In this document: positions 63,247 through 64,000 of the stretch, piece after piece | Layout: each line of letters begins with the position of its first letter | Position numbering within the stretch: the stretch's first letter is position 1 | Source: Geomonas paludis | Lineage (GTDB): Bacteria; Desulfobacterota; Desulfuromonadia; Geobacterales; Geobacteraceae | Reading direction: 5' to 3' | Length of the DNA stretch: 64,000 nucleotides | Assembly: GCF_014193585.1 (NCBI RefSeq) | Contig: NZ_BLXY01000012.1 | Coordinates: 1 to 64,000, forward strand | Program-made: the position numbers and the translations under genes | Notes under the pieces: model-generated | The model's database searches: none | Told to the model about the DNA's origin: nothing | The model's input: only the letters and a program-made list of their open reading frames with translations

Positions 63247-64000
63247 TCTTCACCTCCTGTCAGGGTGCGGGTGATCTGTACTGCCTTGTTGCCGCCGCTT
63301 ACCCCGGCAATTCCCATAAACTTCTTAGTCCCCCCCACCTTCACCACCAGTTCGTCCTTGCCGCTGGAGTCGAGCATGATCACGTCGCCGGGGGTGAGTC
63401 CCATCAGGTCCGCCAGCGATATGGTCGCGCCCCCCATCTCCACCGACATGTCCATGGGCGCACCCATGAGTTCCTCGGAGAGACGGTAGGACCAGAGGGG
63501 ATCCACCACCATCATGTCCATCTGCACGCCGCGCTTCAGCTTGTCGCGGATCGGCTCGATGGTCAGAAACGGGATGGCGAGGATCATGTTGCCCACGGTC
63601 TCCTCGATCTGGATCTTCATGCTCATGGTGACCACCTGGTACTCCGGGGGGACGATGTTGACCAGGCGCGGGTTCATCTCCAGGCGCAAAAGGTTCATGC
63701 TGGCCGGACAGAGCGGCGCCCAGGCACGCTCCAGGTCGGCCAGCGCGTCCTTGACGATCTTCTCCACCAGGCGCAGTTCGATGGAGGTGAAGAGCCGGTT
63801 CATCCCCTGCCCCGACGGCACGCCCGACCCGCCGAGGATGCTGTCCACGATGGTGAACACCAGGGTGCTGTCGAAGGCGATCAGCGCCGCCCCCTTCAAC
63901 GGGTCCATCTTGTAGATGGCCATGCAGACCGGGGACGGGAGCACGCTCAGGAAATCCCCGAACTTGTAGGGGACCGCCTCCTCCTTCTTGATATCCACCA
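63243..64000 (-). CDS. fliM: Flagellar motor switch protein FliM, 5' end missing
   Basis: Only the C-terminal ~252 codons are in the window; the gene continues beyond the right edge, and the CheY-binding N-terminus is not seen. Visible blocks are GMNRLFTSIELRLVEKIVKDALADLERAW, NIVPPEYQVVTMSMKIQIEETVGNMILAIPFLTIEPI, and the C-terminal SpoA domain (GATISLADLMGLTPGDVIMLDS). It couples chemotaxis signals to rotor direction. Confidence 0.95.
   Translation of the reverse strand, partial: VDIKKEEAVPYKFGDFLSVLPSPVCMAIYKMDPLKGAALIAFDSTLVFTIVDSILGGSGVPSGQGMNRLFTSIELRLVEKIVKDALADLERAWAPLCPASMNLLRLEMNPRLVNIVPPEYQVVTMSMKIQIEETVGNMILAIPFLTIEPIRDKLKRGVQMDMMVVDPLWSYRLSEELMGAPMDMSVEMGGATISLADLMGLTPGDVIMLDSSGKDELVVKVGGTKKFMGIAGVSGGNKAVQITRTLTGGED

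Overview
The window is a contiguous piece of a high-GC chromosome, most likely from the Geobacteraceae (Geobacter/Geomonas/Citrifermentans group). This is inferred from gene content: a cobamide operon carrying a ThiC-like gene of the bzaF type, a GsuK-like RCK potassium channel, an OmcA/MtrC-like secreted domain, a sigma-54 regulator built on an iron-hydrogenase-like sensor, HDOD and two-component signalling genes, and many REP-like palindromes between genes. No rRNA, tRNA, CRISPR array or intact mobile element was seen. The left edge holds the tail of an ORF beside a pair of direct repeats that looks like an insertion-sequence end.

Layout. 0-9.8 kb: accessory and housekeeping genes (FRG-domain protein, MocR-type regulator, heme-less OmcA/MtrC-like protein, YhcC-type radical SAM protein, a JAB/DinG helicase fusion, ComF, LUD protein, flavoprotein). 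9.8-15.7 kb: the minus-strand block proB-proA-nadD-rsfS-rlmH-gpmI. 15.8-19.8 kb: DUF2062 protein, PitA phosphate transporter with its DUF47 partner, radC and two uncharacterised genes. 20.3-24.7 kb: an AsmA/YdbH-like envelope protein with a YnbE/YdbL-like lipoprotein. 24.8-30.3 kb: a long-form GAPDH, small membrane proteins, a TIM-barrel isomerase, the K+ channel and a GntR/FCD regulator. 30.5-37.2 kb: selA, ispD, ispF, glnS and cysS, separated by repeats.

37.3-40.25 kb is the most unusual region. It holds a 760-residue regulator (2x[4Fe-4S] ferredoxin, Fe-hydrogenase-like H-cluster domain, Fe-S domain, sigma-54 AAA+ domain, Fis helix-turn-helix). Its promoter is overlapped by an 8-8-8 palindrome. 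A matching palindrome lies about 90 bp upstream of a near-consensus sigma-54 promoter that faces a 59-residue ribbon-helix-helix protein. A strong sigma-70 promoter followed by two hairpins and a U-tract predicts a roughly 79-nt small RNA just upstream of the regulator.

40.4-42.3 kb: a secreted transglutaminase-like protein and a possible 45-residue membrane protein. 42.5-51.9 kb: a ten-gene cobamide operon on the minus strand, behind a cobalamin riboswitch: cobU-cobT-cobS-cobC-cbiA-bzaF/thiC-like-cbiM-cbiN-cbiQ-cbiO. It combines cobalt import, lower-ligand synthesis and nucleotide-loop assembly, and repeats have entered it at four places. 51.9-59.3 kb: engB, an HDOD protein, a histidine kinase/NtrC-type regulator pair and glycogen phosphorylase. 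59.5-64 kb: the flagellar export and switch cluster fliM(partial)-N-O-P-Q-R-flhB on the minus strand, running off the right edge.

Annotation is by reading motifs and family resemblance. No database search or folding program was run.
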